A stretch of DNA of 64,000 bases from Bradysia coprophila (lineage: Eukaryota > Arthropoda > Insecta > Diptera > Sciaridae), in NCBI RefSeq assembly GCF_014529535.1, contig NW_023503372.1:124001-188000 (forward strand). Reading direction: 5' to 3'. Under the pieces are notes generated by a model that saw nothing but the letters and a program-made list of their open reading frames with translations, was not told the origin of the DNA and ran no database searches. This document shows, piece by piece, positions 32,660 to 42,572 of this stretch (position 1 is the stretch's first letter; every line of letters starts with the position of its first letter). A program made the position numbers and the translations under genes.

Positions 32660-33655
32660 ATATGACTGAGGAAGAGCATGCGATAACAAGTATGCTTGTG
32701 GAATGGTACTGTTTGGCACATAAGGATTTAAGCTACAGTAAAGTAGTAGCATGTATAAAACTTCATAAGAGCACGGTGAAATTCACAATCGGCCGAGGTG
32801 TAAGGCAGGGTGACACCATTTATCCGAAATTATTCACCAAGATTCTGCAGAATGTTTTTAGGAAGTTAAGCTGTAGTAAAATGGGAATAAAGATAAATGG
32901 AGAGTACGTGAGCAATCTCCGCTTCGCTGATGACATTGTACCGATAGCAGCGAATCTAGGTCAGGCTCAGCTTATGCTACAACAGCCTCAAGATGAACTT
33001 ATCGAAAACAAAAGTCATGACCAACATCGGAGGCGACAGAGAAATCAAAATTGGTGACACTGTCATTGAACGAGTCGACAGCTACGTATATCTAGGACAT
33101 AAACTGAAGTTAGGTCTGGATAACCAAACTGCAGAAATAAGACGTAGGATTGCATGGGCAGCGTTCGGAAAACTCAGACTAATTTTCAAAAGCAAAATGA
33201 ATAATAGTCTGAAACGCAAAGTTTTCGACACTTGTGTCCTTCCAGTGCTCACTTATGGAGCGGAAACGTTAACTTTAACGAAAGCATCAGAAGATAAATT
33301 GAGAGTGACACAAAGAGCCATGGAACGGTATGCTTGGAACAACACTCAGAGACAGAATGACGAATCTATGGATTCGACAACAAACCAGGGTCGTTGATGT
33401 CATGGAAAGAATAGCATCTCTGAAATGGAGCTGGGGAAGAAGGACGAACGTTGGACCAAAAAGATCATGAACTGGCGACCATATAAAAGACGAGCTATAG
33501 GTAGACCACCAGAGAGATGGACAAACGGAATTAAGAATATTGCAGGTACAAATTGGCAGCAAATGGCAATGGATCGTACGAAATGGAAAGAAGTTGGAGA
33601 GGCCTACATCCAGCAGTGGATAGAAACAGGCTGAAGAAGAAGAAGAAGAAGAAAG
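32660..33655 (+). mobile_element. 5'-truncated, frameshifted RTE-type LINE
   Basis: Successive frames on the plus strand give IKLHKSTVKFTIGRGVRQGD, then FTKILQNVFRKL, the RT box LRFADDIV, MNLSKTKVMTN, YVYLGHKLKL, EIRRRIAWAAFGKL, VLPVLTYGAET, and finally IGRPPERWTNGI with a closing QQWIETG. This order is that of the C-terminal half of RTE-clade polymerases. It is broken by frameshifts near 33000 and 33380, and the endonuclease is missing, so it is dead. The 3' end runs into (AAG)n, a typical simple-repeat tail. Confidence 0.8.
33633..33655 (+). repeat. (GAA)n tail of the RTE copy
   Basis: GAAGAAGAAGAAGAAGAAAG directly follows the polymerase stop codon region and then grades into GTA repeats. 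It marks the 3' boundary of the LINE. Confidence 0.75.
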
Positions 33656-33771
33656 TAGTAGTAGTAAATGAAGAAAGAAAATTTGAGAAAACCATTGTGC
33701 CATTTTCGATGGGATCTGGCCTATTCAAACCACTCTTAACTCTTCACAGATCTGTCCATTTTTTAAGCTCA

Positions 33772-33983
33772 TACAGTCAGAGGCAGTGAAAATTCGACAT
33801 AAATTTATTTCAGATGATCCACACACAATCAAAACTGTTTATACGGTTGAAAGCTGCTACACGCACTCAAATGGTAGTGGTAAGCCCGTGTAAACAACTA
33901 TAAACAGTTTTGATTGTTTGTGTGGATCAGCTGAAAAGCAGCTGAAGCAAATTCATGATGAAATTTCACTGCCTCTAACTGTA
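33772..33983. mobile_element. Intact inverted-repeat MITE, about 212 bp
   Basis: The termini TACAGTCAGAGGCAGTGAAA and TTTCACTGCCTCTAACTGTA face each other. Inner arms (ATCCACACACAATCAAAACTG / CAGTTTTGATTGTTTGTGTGG) form a near-complete hairpin. A second copy is the one split by the LINE (6230-6290 with 10180-10331). Confidence 0.8.
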
Positions 33984-34025
33984 GTAACCATCAGCAGTGC
34001 TAATTCAGTACTTTTTGATTATAGC

Positions 34026-34355
34026 TCATTGACATTGATTGATTGTGTCGGTCCGTAAACGGGAGTTTTTTTTTACATTTTCACGAATTTTCGACCTCTT
34101 ACATGAAAAATTATGTGCGAGTCTATCTTGGACGGTGGCTTCTTGGCATTTTCGCATGTAGCTCACCCGACAGACACGTAAATTCCTATTATTTTGGCCT
34201 TGTTTTATGACTAGATCATGTATAATTCGTTCAACCCCATTACCGGTGATGCGACATAACAAGTATTCACCCGTAAGTTGGGCTCTGTATTTTTGTGATC
34301 CGTTGAGGATTTGCATATTACCTTCACTTTGTTTATATACAATGCTGCAAACCAA
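34026..34355. other. Spacer with a fragment of the 13154-13362 element
   Basis: GATCCGTTGAGGATTTGCAT and TTACCTTCACTTTG near 34298-34330 match the right arm of the foldback at 13154-13362. A 109-codon frame on the minus strand overlaps it and has no recognisable domain, so I regard it as fortuitous. Confidence 0.4.
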
Positions 34356-34446
34356 CAGAATTTCATTTCAATCAACGCACAAGTGCGTTGTTTCAATAAA
34401 TTTTTAATATTGATATAAGGCTATAGGGTTCCCCGAAGGGGTCTTT

Positions 34447-34628
34447 AAGAGGTTCCGAGCCTACGCTGAAATTGTAGCCTACATTTCTGCGTTTCGAAAT
34501 TTTTGATCGCTGATATCTTTTTACGAGAGCCCTTTTTGAAAAATGTACGACCACATTTTCGAGTAAAAATATGTCAGCTTTGAATAAAAATGTAGGCTAC
34601 AATTTCAGCGTAGGCTCGGAACCTCTTA
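34447..34628. mobile_element. Foldback element with perfect 40-bp inverted ends
   Basis: Positions 34447-34486 and 34588-34628 are reverse complements with no mismatch that I can find (begins AAGAGGTTCCGAGCCTACGC). The centre of about 100 bp is unique. Perfect arms imply recent insertion or gene conversion. Confidence 0.8.
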
Positions 34629-34644
34629 AAAAGGTTTTACATGC

Positions 34645-36255
34645 TTGTACCCGGCAAATCGAAGCTCACAGAATTCACATTGAAATTTTTGTTCAAATGA
34701 ATGGATGTTCCAAATTTTGATAACAAAAGAGTTAAATGATAAGCTTACGATGACACAGTTATGGAATAGACCGATGTTTGTTTCTAATTAAGTTCAGCAA
34801 TTGTTGTTAGCGAATTTTTGCAGCATATTTCACAACTAATGCTCGCACTGTCGCTGTGGTATCTAAGTACCAGCCGTCATATTAGCATCTCTCTGCAATT
34901 AGGTCACGCTATTGAACAATGTTAAGTCAAGGGGGTCAAGGGCCTTATATCATAAAATACGTTCACTATGATCGATTTTGTGAAATGTTAGCAAAAAACG
35001 GAAAATACCGAAATGTATGTAACGTTTGATGGCAAAAAAAAATTAGAACGTTCGATTGTTGTGTTGCACTATAACTTCAGTAAATCTGAACCGATTTTGT
35101 AAATTTTGGTTTTAATCGACGAACAGATGATATTCACTGTACTCGTCACTTAACCCTTCACTCGTAACATACCTGGCTATACCTGAAGAATGAGCAGCAC
35201 AACATACCTTGTTCTAAGTGAAGTAATATAAGTTTGATAGAATGAAGTTTGTCCAGTTTAATCGTAGTTACTCAGATTCACTAAAAAATTTGTTATTCGT
35301 TCCTCACGAGCTTTCCAAATATTTTTGTTTTTACTGTAAGTGCTTTGACGTGACCTTGTCAGACTACCTGGGTTCCATGAGTATGAGCATCTCGTTCTAC
35401 ATTAAAATTATGCATTTTCGTTTCGTAAGTATTGTCACAAAGTAGAAGTCATTCGTCATCTAATTTGACTCATAATTCATCATAATTCAAGTTGTTGAAC
35501 ATTTATTTATCAAACGGTATTCAATACACAGCTCAACTTGTTAGATCATGGCAAACATTTATCTGATGTGCAAAACGGGGTGTGATTCTTTTAGAAGACA
35601 CTAGTTGTAGCATAGCGGGTCATTTTAACCAATGAAAATATAAACCAGTTATGGTCTGTTCATACAAACCGGAGGACACATGGTGATTTCATATAAACAA
35701 ACTCACCTCTCATTACATTCGACCATACCTTGTGTTGACGTTCATTGATTCGCACTTAGTGTTTGACATTTATTATGTGACGTCATCGTTATTTTGTGCA
35801 ACTGTCAGTTGTAAATTCAAATTTTTGACGCACCTATGACGTGAATTTTTATGTCTGATAGATTGTACTGACAATATAAACTTTTATCACAGGACAGGGA
35901 AGATATTTAAATATTTAATTTTTGATCAGACACCGAGAAAATCGTCCCAATTACTAGGTCCCACCTTTTTGGGCGGGTCGGGTCCCTTGACTGATAATTT
36001 TCCCAAAATAATGTTATCTTTTGCTGGTTGGTAATGTTGGTAAACTTCATAGTCAATCAGATTAGACTTTTATATCGATATCTTAATTTATTTTCATTGA
36101 TTTTTTCATCTGGTTAAGAATGGACAATTTCTGTAGTCCAAGCAAATGACAATATTTTGACCTTAAACATCATCACATTTAGGATCTAAAAAATCTCAAA
36201 TTACTCATAAATTTATTTATTTTGTAATAAGCAAAATATCACGACTCGCTGTCTA
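34645..36255. other. Spacer, one dispersed repeat, no gene seen
   Basis: Contains the second copy (35630-35900) of the repeat at 19790-20170. The short open frame at 35242-35445 has no domain. The rest is AT-rich with no structure I recognise. Confidence 0.4.
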
Positions 36256-36264
36256 ATTTTGCAA

Positions 36265-36755
36265 TAAATAACCGCGACTCGTGTGAATTACAACCCTCGC
36301 TTCGCTCGGGCTGCAAACTTCACACTCGTCTGAGTTGTCTAATGTTCGATTTGCTTTGGCCGCAAACTTCTCGTTCGTCCGAGCTGTCTAACAATACGAT
36401 ACCGCAACTCGTGTGAATTACGACCCTCTCTTCGCTCGGGCCGCTAACATCACACTCGTCAGAGTTGTCTAATATTATATTTGCTCTGATCGCAAACTTG
36501 CTCGTCCGAGCTGTCTAATGTGACAATAAGATACCGCGACTCGTGTGAATTACGACCCTCGCTTCGCTCGGGCCGCAAACATCACACTCGTCAGAGTTGT
36601 TTAATATTAGGTTTGCTCTGATCGCAAACTTGCTCGTCCGAGTTGTCTAATGTGACAATAAGATACCGCGACTCGTGTGAATTACGACCCTCGCTTCGAT
36701 CTGGCCGCAAACATCACACTCGTCGGAGTTGTCTAATGTTAGATTTGCTTGACTT
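36265..36755. repeat. Minisatellite, four units of about 131 bp
   Basis: The phrase ACCGC(G/A)ACTCGTGTGAATTA begins at 36271, 36401, 36533 and 36665, a period of 130-132 bp. Each unit also holds CCTCGCTTCGCTCGGGC and CACACTCGTC.GAGTTGTCTA, and units 1-3 a half-repeat, GCTCGTCCGAG(C/T)TGTCTAA. GC content is higher than in the flanks. The last unit is truncated. Confidence 0.85.
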
Positions 36756-37393
36756 TTTTCATTACATGTAATTTTGGGTGCCGCTTGTTAATTATCAAAT
36801 ATAAAATTTCAATTATCAATTATCAAATACCAATTATCGAATATCATTTATAATGTTCATTTAATACATTGCATTTCTATTTTCTGGGATAACTTCCGAA
36901 GCGGTGATCCCATATAGCTCATCGTCGAACTTGACCTTACAAATGTCAAATGTATAATTTTAAGAACCTAAATTGTTCACTATTTTCTGCCAGTCAAGGG
37001 AATAACACATTAGATTATCAATTATCATCAGTGAAGGGAATTATCAATTATATCAATTATCAGTGGTGTATTATCAATTATCAACAGAGTAAAATCCTGT
37101 TTTTCTGAAATAATTTCCAGGGCTTTACCCCGACATGGCTCATCTTCGAACTTAACCTCAGGAATTTCATTCCTCGTCGATTAAAAAAAAAAATCATCAA
37201 AATCGGTTATGAATTACTCAAGTTATCGTGATGACAAAGAAAAATAGGTTACAAACAATTACGTTTTTGATAACATTACATACATTGTGTGGTAACAAAC
37301 ATTTTAGGGTATTTTCTGGCGTAAGACCCTTGACTTTCAGTCAAGGGAATAATTACATTCAATGATCAAAGAAACAACGACAACAACACAAAT
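36756..37393. other. Spacer rich in ATTATCAA words, fragment of a dispersed element
   Basis: Many copies of AATTATCAA / TATCAAAT between 36795 and 37085. Then the phrase TCATCTTCGAACTTAACCT and, further on, AAAATCGG and ACTCAAGTTATCGTG (37140-37235), shared with 45640-45720. No coding frame. Confidence 0.45.
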
Positions 37394-39184
37394 TTAATTT
37401 TTTGTTGACCATGAGCAAAGATTGTTCTTCAAGTTCTTAATTCGCACTTTGAATTTATACCAAATTATTTCGCAAACAAACACAATCGCACTGCTGATCC
37501 AACCGAGCCAAAGAACATTCAGTTCGCTATTGTCTGTTTCGTTATCAGCAGCTTCCAATTGACGATTTGATCTTTTCAGATATCTAATACGTTCATCGCT
37601 CGCTGTCTTATACCATGTTTCAATCAACCCAGCACTTTGCAAACGATGATTTATCTCGTTTATTCGGTCGACAAAAGGAAAATAATTGGAAATTTTATAC
37701 GTTGAATAGAATATGTCGAAACTCATACCGGTTACCAAATGGTAGGCTTTCAATCTCAATTGTTTCTGTGCTTCTGTGTAAATATAAGCCTGACTTCTGT
37801 ATAGGAAAAATGCAACGGAACTGTTGAACTTATCGGCTTCTTCCTGCCAATCTCCTGGATGTATTCTGTCGCTCCATCCACCATGTCTTGAGACTTCTTC
37901 TAATATTTCGGCTGTTCGGCCTGTCCAGTAAAAACTGTCATCTTCTAAAATAGGTACTGTTGATTCGTGTAGGTCATTGATAGAGTTTATTTGACGTTCG
38001 TACAGTGGCAAAGTAAGAAAGCTTTGAAATGCCGACAAAATGCCATTCATTACAATCAACCCAATGAACGTATAAGGTATAATAACAAAAGCGTCTGCAC
38101 GGTGAAGTCTGCCATAATTGATGGCTGCGTTGTCGTTCATTAAAAGGTTGACGACATCAGCAACACTTTTTACAACGAAAATTTTCGTTGTTTTCAAGTA
38201 ACCGCTGATGGTTAGAACGAGAGACGCTGCTGTAATGGCAACAAACGTGACAACGAAAATAAGTTTCCACGTTGAATTTTGTACGTATCCCACAAGCCTA
38301 GAACGTTGCTTAGCATGTGGAACCAACAATACTATAGCATCCATTCTATGTGGATAAATTGGTATTCTTGCACCGACTTTGCGCCTATTATGTGATTCGT
38401 ACATGAAGAAATCGTACTCACTCTCGTCTAATGTTCGAGTCGTCACATCTTTCATACTGAACATGCTATCCGCAATCGACGCATTAAAGGCTTTTTTGAT
38501 TTCTAACCAAAAATTAGCGTCGTACTTATCGATTTTTAAAAAACTCAGTAATACCATCCGAATGGGATATCCGCGGTAATTCGGTGCTTTGTCGTGAAAG
38601 TAATTCTGCAGAGACTCACTTCCCGTCAAATTAATCATAATTGAGCTGAACGGATCGAATCGGTAAATGTTGAACGACGGCGACATATCATGACCAATGC
38701 TCGTGTAGAATGCACAAAATATATTCGCAATTCCAACATTCCAACTCCATCGCAACAATTTCTCTATGTTAACCATTGATGTGATGTTGCCGGTGAAAAA
38801 CACCCCAATTTTAACATTGACGTGTAGGTTGCGAAACGCTTTCACCCGAGCCAACAGTAGAGTGTTATTTTGAAATGGGGTTGGGTTCATGACTACAATT
38901 AAAAATGTACTTCTGCTGACCGACGTCGTCTTAGTTATTTGAGTGTCGTTGATGTTGAGATTGCCTTCTTGGTCGAAAGCGTAAACTGTTTGAGGAGTAA
39001 AGTTAGCAGAATTGTTATCCTTGTATGGAATGTCTGGATAGTTGTCAACTGAAGAGTCTAGGAAGAAAATATTGTGATCGAAGCCGAAAAAATTATTCAG
39101 TCGATTGATGAGCAATCCTTCAAGATTCTGGTTGTGAGATTGAACCATTGCTGACAGTAGCGGTATCAATGTTAAAAATATCAT
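37394..39184 (-). CDS. Divergent ionotropic receptor, tandem copy 1
   Basis: Intronless. The open frame starts at 39220 (608 residues), but I prefer Met at 39184 (596 residues), because it aligns with the start of copy 2 and begins the signal peptide MIFLTLIPLLSAMVQS. Insect IRs are iGluR-derived ligand-gated channels in chemosensory dendrites. Using the long-form numbering, an extracellular ligand-binding part is followed by membrane helix M1 (about 319-342, TWKLIFVVTFVAITAASLVL), a pore region, M3 (about 377-401, ending in GLIVMNGILSAFQSFLT then LPLYERQINSINDL), the S2 half, and M4 (about 570-590, WLGWISSAIVFVCEIIWYKF). The iGluR glutamate-binding residues are not recognisable, as usual in divergent IRs. 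A MITE sits about 380 bp upstream. Confidence 0.85.
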   Translation of the reverse strand: MIFLTLIPLLSAMVQSHNQNLEGLLINRLNNFFGFDHNIFFLDSSVDNYPDIPYKDNNSANFTPQTVYAFDQEGNLNINDTQITKTTSVSRSTFLIVVMNPTPFQNNTLLLARVKAFRNLHVNVKIGVFFTGNITSMVNIEKLLRWSWNVGIANIFCAFYTSIGHDMSPSFNIYRFDPFSSIMINLTGSESLQNYFHDKAPNYRGYPIRMVLLSFLKIDKYDANFWLEIKKAFNASIADSMFSMKDVTTRTLDESEYDFFMYESHNRRKVGARIPIYPHRMDAIVLLVPHAKQRSRLVGYVQNSTWKLIFVVTFVAITAASLVLTISGYLKTTKIFVVKSVADVVNLLMNDNAAINYGRLHRADAFVIIPYTFIGLIVMNGILSAFQSFLTLPLYERQINSINDLHESTVPILEDDSFYWTGRTAEILEEVSRHGGWSDRIHPGDWQEEADKFNSSVAFFLYRSQAYIYTEAQKQLRLKAYHLVTGMSFDIFYSTYKISNYFPFVDRINEINHRLQSAGLIETWYKTASDERIRYLKRSNRQLEAADNETDNSELNVLWLGWISSAIVFVCEIIWYKFKVRIKNLKNNLCSWSTKN

Positions 39185-39220
39185 GCTTTCGGATTCGGAT
39201 TGGTAACAACCACGAAACAC

Positions 39221-39563
39221 TGCTATTAGTGACGGCTAACGTAATGCGTATTGGAATTCGATGAATATTAATTTTCGAACTAAAACTCCTAATTGTGTGC
39301 AAACTCCATACGGACGGCTAGCATCAATAATTCATAATGCAATTCAATTCAGTGCAATTTGTTTATATCACCGCCATTAAACAAATTAGTACAAAACGAA
39401 TCACAAGTCAATTGTCCTCGACACTTTACTTCTAGTTGAAACTTTCCACGGCAATGCAGTTCCGTCATTGAATTGTAAAATCGACTAACAATTCTCGTTA
39501 TGGTTCGGAAATCAACTATTAGTTTAAATAAGCGTCCTTACAGTACCTCAAAATCGAGTAATG
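39221..39563 (-). promoter_or_regulatory. IR copy 1 upstream region with shared block at 39323-39360
   Basis: ATCAATAATTCATAATG then CAATTCAATTCAGTGCAATT recurs about 115-140 bp before the start of each IR (also 41992-42030 and 44509-44550), and ATTAATTTTCGAA recurs closer to the gene (39267, 41949, 44454). Further upstream the match to copy 2 continues (TTGTCCTCGACA, then TTTAAATAAG). It is a likely promoter, duplicated with the gene. Confidence 0.6.
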
Positions 39564-39757
39564 CCACAGCACTACTACTAGCACGAACATAGAAAATATT
39601 CGGAGGCTGTTGAAATCACAGCAAGGAACTGCGTTTCTGTTATATAGATAGCAGACTTGTTTTCGTTGTATGAGTTAAAACATACAATACAAACAATCCC
39701 AAACTGTAGCTCGTATCACTAAAGCCTCCAATATTCATGCTAGTAGCAGTGCTGTGG
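39564..39757. mobile_element. CACAGCACTGCT MITE with 5-bp target duplication
   Basis: TIRs CCACAGCACTACTACTAGCA and TGCTAGTAGCAGTGCTGTGG, bounded by TAATG at 39559-39563 and 39758-39762. 194 bp. Other copies: 60536-60749 and part at 26820-26950. No transposase is encoded, so it must be moved in trans. Confidence 0.85.
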
Positions 39758-40072
39758 TAATGCAGAAAGTCTATTTGTCCTTTCTGTCACAAATATTTTG
39801 CTAGATCGTGAATGTAACTCGTAAATGTTCTTCTTTAAGCCAACGGTTGCGTTTTCAATAATTCACCATTTAGCAATTCACATGATGATGACTTAAGTTT
39901 GCATCTAAAACCTAAAATTTGTTCAATAACAGCTAACGTTAGCGTCGCGTGTGGGACAGATTAAAAACAATTAAACTTTTTCAGTTCACAAGCTTGTCAA
40001 TCTAAGCTTTTCAAAAATAACCGAGGGTTAGCCGATTTTTTGACTTTTACGACTAAGATCGGTTCGTAATCC

Positions 40073-41878
40073 TTAGCGAAGAAGCACTTTTTTAATTCTT
40101 TTCAACTTAGAACCAAATTTGTTCTTCAAGTTCTCAATTCGCACCTCGAGTTTGTACCAAATTATTTCACAAACAAATACAATCACGCTGCCGATCCAAC
40201 CGAACCATTTAAGAATATTCAGTGCGCTGATGTATGTTTCGTCACCGGTAACTTCCGATTCGCGGTGACGATTTTTTTCCCAGACATGTTTAACGTATAA
40301 ATCACTGTAAGCATTGTACCAGTTTTGGATCAATCCTGCACTTTGCAAACGATGAACTATCTCGTTTATTCGCTCGACAAAAGGAAAATAATCGGAGATT
40401 GCATACGTTGCATACAATGTGTCGAAAATGACGCCGGTTACCAAATGATAGGCTTTCAAACTCAATCGTTTCTGTGCTTCTGTGTAAATGTGAGCTTGAT
40501 ATCCTAACATAAACAATGCAACGGAGCTGTTGAACTTTTCGGCTTCTTCCTGAAAATCTCCTAGATGTATTTTGTCGCTCCATCCACCATGTCGTGAGAC
40601 ATCTTCCAATAATTCCTTTGTTCGGCCTGTCCAGAAAAAGCTGTCATCTTCTAAAATAGGTACTGATGACTTGTACAGGTCATCAATTGTATTGATTTGA
40701 CGCTCGTACAGCGGTAAAGTAAGATAGCTTTGAAATACCGACAAAATGCCGTTCATTACAATCAATCCGACGAATGTAAATGGCATGATAACACAAACGT
40801 CTGCACGGTGAAGTCTTCTGTAATTGATGGCATCGTTATCATTTATTAAAAGATTGACGATATCAACAACTCTTCTTAAAACGAAAAATTTCTTCGTTTT
40901 CAAATATCCGCTGATGGTTAGAATTAGAGACGCTGCTGTAACTGCAATAAGCGTGACAACGAAAATAAGTGTCCACGTTGAATTTTGCATGTATCCCATA
41001 ATTCCTGAGCGTTGCTTAGCATGTGGAACCAATAATACTATATTTACCATTCTATGTGGATACATTGGTACTTTTGCGCCAACCTTGCGAATATGTGCGG
41101 ATTCGTACATGCCAAAATCTAGCTCACTCATGCTTGCTTTGGTATCTTGTACATCATCTAGACTCAGAATAGTACGCGACATCGACGCGTTAAAGGCTTC
41201 TTTGATTTCGAACCAAAAGTTAGCGTCGTACATATCGATTTCCATAAAACTAAACAAAACCGTCCGAAGCGGATATCCGCGGTAATTGGGTGCTTTGCCG
41301 TGAAAGTAATTCTGCAGGGACTCACATTCCGTCAAATTAATCATAATTGAGCTGAACGGATCGAATCGGTAAATGTTGAACGACAGCGATGTATCTTTAC
41401 CAATGCTCGTGTAGAATGCACAGAATATATTCGCAATTCCAACGTTCCAACTCCAACGCAACAATTTCTCTATGTTAACCATTGATGTGATGTTGCCAGT
41501 GAAAAACACTCCAATTTTCACATTCACGTGGTACATTCGAATCGCTTTCACCCGACCCAACAGTGGAGTGTTATTTTGAAATGGTGAAGGGTCCATGACT
41601 ACAATTAAAAATGTATTTCCGCTCACCGACGTCATATTAGTTATTTGAGTGTCGTTGATGTTAATATTGTTGTCCTGGTCGAAAGCGTAAACTGTTTGAG
41701 GAGTAAAGTTAGCAGAATTGTTATCCTTGTATGGAATGTCTGGATAGTTGTCGACTGAAGAGTCCAGGAAGAAAATGTTGTGATCGAAGCCGAAAAAAGT
41801 ATTCAGTCGATTGATGAGCAATCCTTCACGATTGTGAGATTGAACGATTGCTGGTAGTATCAATGTTAGAAGCAACAT
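40073..41878 (-). CDS. Divergent ionotropic receptor, tandem copy 2
   Basis: Intronless, 601 residues, with a clean signal peptide MLLLTLILPAIVQS. The architecture and most residues match copies 1 and 3: GLLINRLN.FFGFDHNIFFL at the N-terminus, M1 (TWTLIFVVTLIAVTAASLIL), M3 with GLIVMNGILSVFQSYLT and LPLYERQINTIDDL, VPILEDDSFFWTGR, DYFPFVERINEI, and M4 (WFGWIGSVIVFVCEIIWYKL). The C-terminal tail (NLKNKFGSKLKRIKKVLLR) is identical to that of copy 3 and unlike copy 1, which ends NLCSWSTKN. So copies 2 and 3 are the closer pair at the 3' end. Expected in the membrane of chemosensory neurons; the ligand is unknown. Confidence 0.87.
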   Translation of the reverse strand: MLLLTLILPAIVQSHNREGLLINRLNTFFGFDHNIFFLDSSVDNYPDIPYKDNNSANFTPQTVYAFDQDNNININDTQITNMTSVSGNTFLIVVMDPSPFQNNTPLLGRVKAIRMYHVNVKIGVFFTGNITSMVNIEKLLRWSWNVGIANIFCAFYTSIGKDTSLSFNIYRFDPFSSIMINLTECESLQNYFHGKAPNYRGYPLRTVLFSFMEIDMYDANFWFEIKEAFNASMSRTILSLDDVQDTKASMSELDFGMYESAHIRKVGAKVPMYPHRMVNIVLLVPHAKQRSGIMGYMQNSTWTLIFVVTLIAVTAASLILTISGYLKTKKFFVLRRVVDIVNLLINDNDAINYRRLHRADVCVIMPFTFVGLIVMNGILSVFQSYLTLPLYERQINTIDDLYKSSVPILEDDSFFWTGRTKELLEDVSRHGGWSDKIHLGDFQEEAEKFNSSVALFMLGYQAHIYTEAQKRLSLKAYHLVTGVIFDTLYATYAISDYFPFVERINEIVHRLQSAGLIQNWYNAYSDLYVKHVWEKNRHRESEVTGDETYISALNILKWFGWIGSVIVFVCEIIWYKLEVRIENLKNKFGSKLKRIKKVLLR

Positions 41879-42572
41879 ACTTTCCGTCTGGTGTAATCAA
41901 GACACGCATTTATTATGACAGTTAACGGAATGTTTATTGAATTTAACATTAATTTTCGAAATGGAGAGCATACTTCACACCGACGCGTTGTATCAATAAT
42001 TCATAATGTAATTCAATTCAGTGCAATTCGTTCATGTCATAGCCATTAAGAAATTGATTGCAAAATCAATTAACAATTAAATTGTCCTCGACATCACTTC
42101 TGGGTAAAACTTTTATCGACATTCTGTCATCAAATCGTAAAATCGATTAACAATTCTCTTTTTGCTCTGGAAATCAACTTTTTGTTTAAATAAGTCTCTT
42201 CACAATGCGTCAACATCGAGGAACGCAGAAAATATATTTTTGTCCTCTATGTCACAAAAAATTCGATGCAAAGTAGAAGACATCGCGAATGTAATGCGTA
42301 TAAGTTCTTCTGCAGGAACACAATTGTATTTTCAATAATTCACCATATCTATTAGAAATTCGCATGATCGTAAGTTACTTAAAATATAATGACGTCTTTG
42401 GCTTGCATTTCAACAAAATTTTGGCTAAAGCTACCGTCGCGTGTGGGATGGATTAAAAAGAATCAAACTTTTTCGCTTCACAAGCTTGTCAATCTATGAA
42501 AAATTAGTTTTGCTTTTCAAAAATAACCGATTGCCGTTTATTTTTAACTTCCCTAAGATCGGTTCGTAATCC
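41879..42572 (-). promoter_or_regulatory. IR copy 2 upstream and copy 3 downstream region
   Basis: Holds the shared upstream block (41992-42030) and a segment at 42433-42570 that matches 39945-40080 (CGCGTGTGGGA, CACAAGCTTGTCAATCTA, GATCGGTTCGTAATCCTTA). That is, 3' flanks of copies 2 and 3 are also homologous. The duplication unit is therefore about 2.5 kb: gene plus both flanks. Confidence 0.6.

Noticed and set aside
34026-34355. 109-codon minus-strand frame
   Set aside because: Overlaps a fragment of a foldback element also present at 13154-13362 and shows no domain.
36265-36755. CRISPR-like array
   Set aside because: Whole 131-bp units are repeated with no unique spacers, and the DNA is eukaryotic; it is a minisatellite.
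39184-39220. Longer N-terminus for IR copy 1
   Set aside because: The extra 12 residues are hydrophilic, precede a good signal peptide, and are absent from copy 2.
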